From Saccoglossus kowalevskii (lineage: Eukaryota > Hemichordata > Enteropneusta > Harrimaniidae): a stretch of 20,614 nucleotides of DNA. Below are positions 20,057-20,614 of this stretch, in pieces. The notes below the pieces were generated by a model. That model did not search any database. It worked only from the letters and a program-made list of their open reading frames with translations, and had not been told where the DNA came from. The stretch's first letter is position 1; each line of letters opens with the position of its first letter. The stretch spans positions 453,704-474,317 of the forward strand of contig NW_003133843.1 of NCBI RefSeq assembly GCF_000003605.2. Direction: 5' to 3'. The position numbers and the translations under genes are program-made.

Positions 20057-20614
20057 AAGTGATTTTAATCTGACTGTATAAATAAAAAATACACACCTGA
20101 AAACACGTGCACGGATACTTTCTTTTGCTTATGCAAACTGTGCCCGGACTGTGACATTTACCGGGAGCCGACGTTGAGAAAATACAAGTCACGTGCACGT
20201 CGGCCATCGTCGATCCACACTTAGTTTATTGCATTTGCTTGGATAAATCACCTTCGGTTAACCTCACTTCATCAACACGATAGGGCGAAGTAGTCGGGAG
20301 GCCACCAGGACAGCGGCATCACTCGCGGAATTTAGAAGCGCGCGTACTTGATGTAACGCTTCGACCGAACGCGTTTTTGCATACAGAGCAGACAACGATG
20401 ATTTTTCTGATTTTGATATTTAAATCCGCTGTTATTGGTATTATACCGTTTTATTTGATGCCGATTTTAGTATTAAATACTTGTTATCTAACAATTTCTC
20501 TTCTTTTTCAATAGTTTCTCCTTTATACGTTTTTGAAAACAACATTGTATTAATATCCATGGCACAGGGCCTTGATGCTCAAACATGGGTACAATATCGC
20601 AAATAATCGTCATA

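Larger units (their letters stand above)
17652..20607 (-). repeat. Right arm of giant inverted repeat IR2
   Basis: Reverse complement of 12499-15286, about 170 bp longer because of small indels. It keeps a 35-bp segment (18806-18840) that is missing in the left arm between two GTCAC direct repeats. Homology runs to within a few bases of the window end, so the true right boundary may lie outside. Confidence 0.9.

Noticed and set aside
1-20614. CRISPR arrays, bacterial operons, tRNA or rRNA genes
   Set aside because: Repeats present are directly abutting satellites without spacers. No ribosome-binding-site-led operon and no cloverleaf with the T-loop GGTTCRA pattern in proper context was recognised.

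Overview
The window looks like AT-rich nuclear DNA of an invertebrate animal. The evidence is a spliced gene with GT-AG introns and pyrimidine-rich acceptors, an extracellular von Willebrand factor type D (VWD) domain, a mariner relic, minisatellites, microsatellites and very long imperfect inverted repeats. There is no bacterial gene organisation. The species cannot be told from the sequence; a marine invertebrate deuterostome or lophotrochozoan is a guess.

Layout. 1-915: diverged direct repeats, including two near-identical 143-bp blocks. About 1100-4625: an old inverted repeat (IR1). 5555-10234: the only convincing host gene, on the minus strand. It was assembled by eye from seven exons (10222-10181, 8656-8575, 8243-8137, 7853-7782, 7552-7304, 6532-6207, 5760-5730), whose splice phases all agree and which total 909 nt. 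It would encode a 302-residue secreted protein: signal peptide, a short six-cysteine module, one VWD domain and a short tail, followed by a polyadenylation signal. The frame is broken by a TAA at codon 165, inside the VWD domain. 10235-12498: no recognisable gene. 12499-20607: a huge inverted repeat (IR2) with arms of about 2.8 and 2.95 kb. Its 2.4-kb centre holds a 41-bp minisatellite with 121-bp higher-order periodicity and a decayed 799-bp mariner-like element with TA-flanked terminal repeats.

How the parts relate. The VWD gene sits between two large foldback-like structures. IR2 arms share a nested palindromic hairpin (MITE-like or hairpin-RNA-like), an internally duplicated 95-bp module, and a CpG-containing stretch with a short reading frame. 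The indels between the two copies of that frame sum to multiples of three. IR2 most resembles a foldback-type mobile element or a palindromic duplication. No transposase of its own is visible, and the right end is not resolved inside the window. Most short ORFs are antisense or repeat shadows and are omitted.
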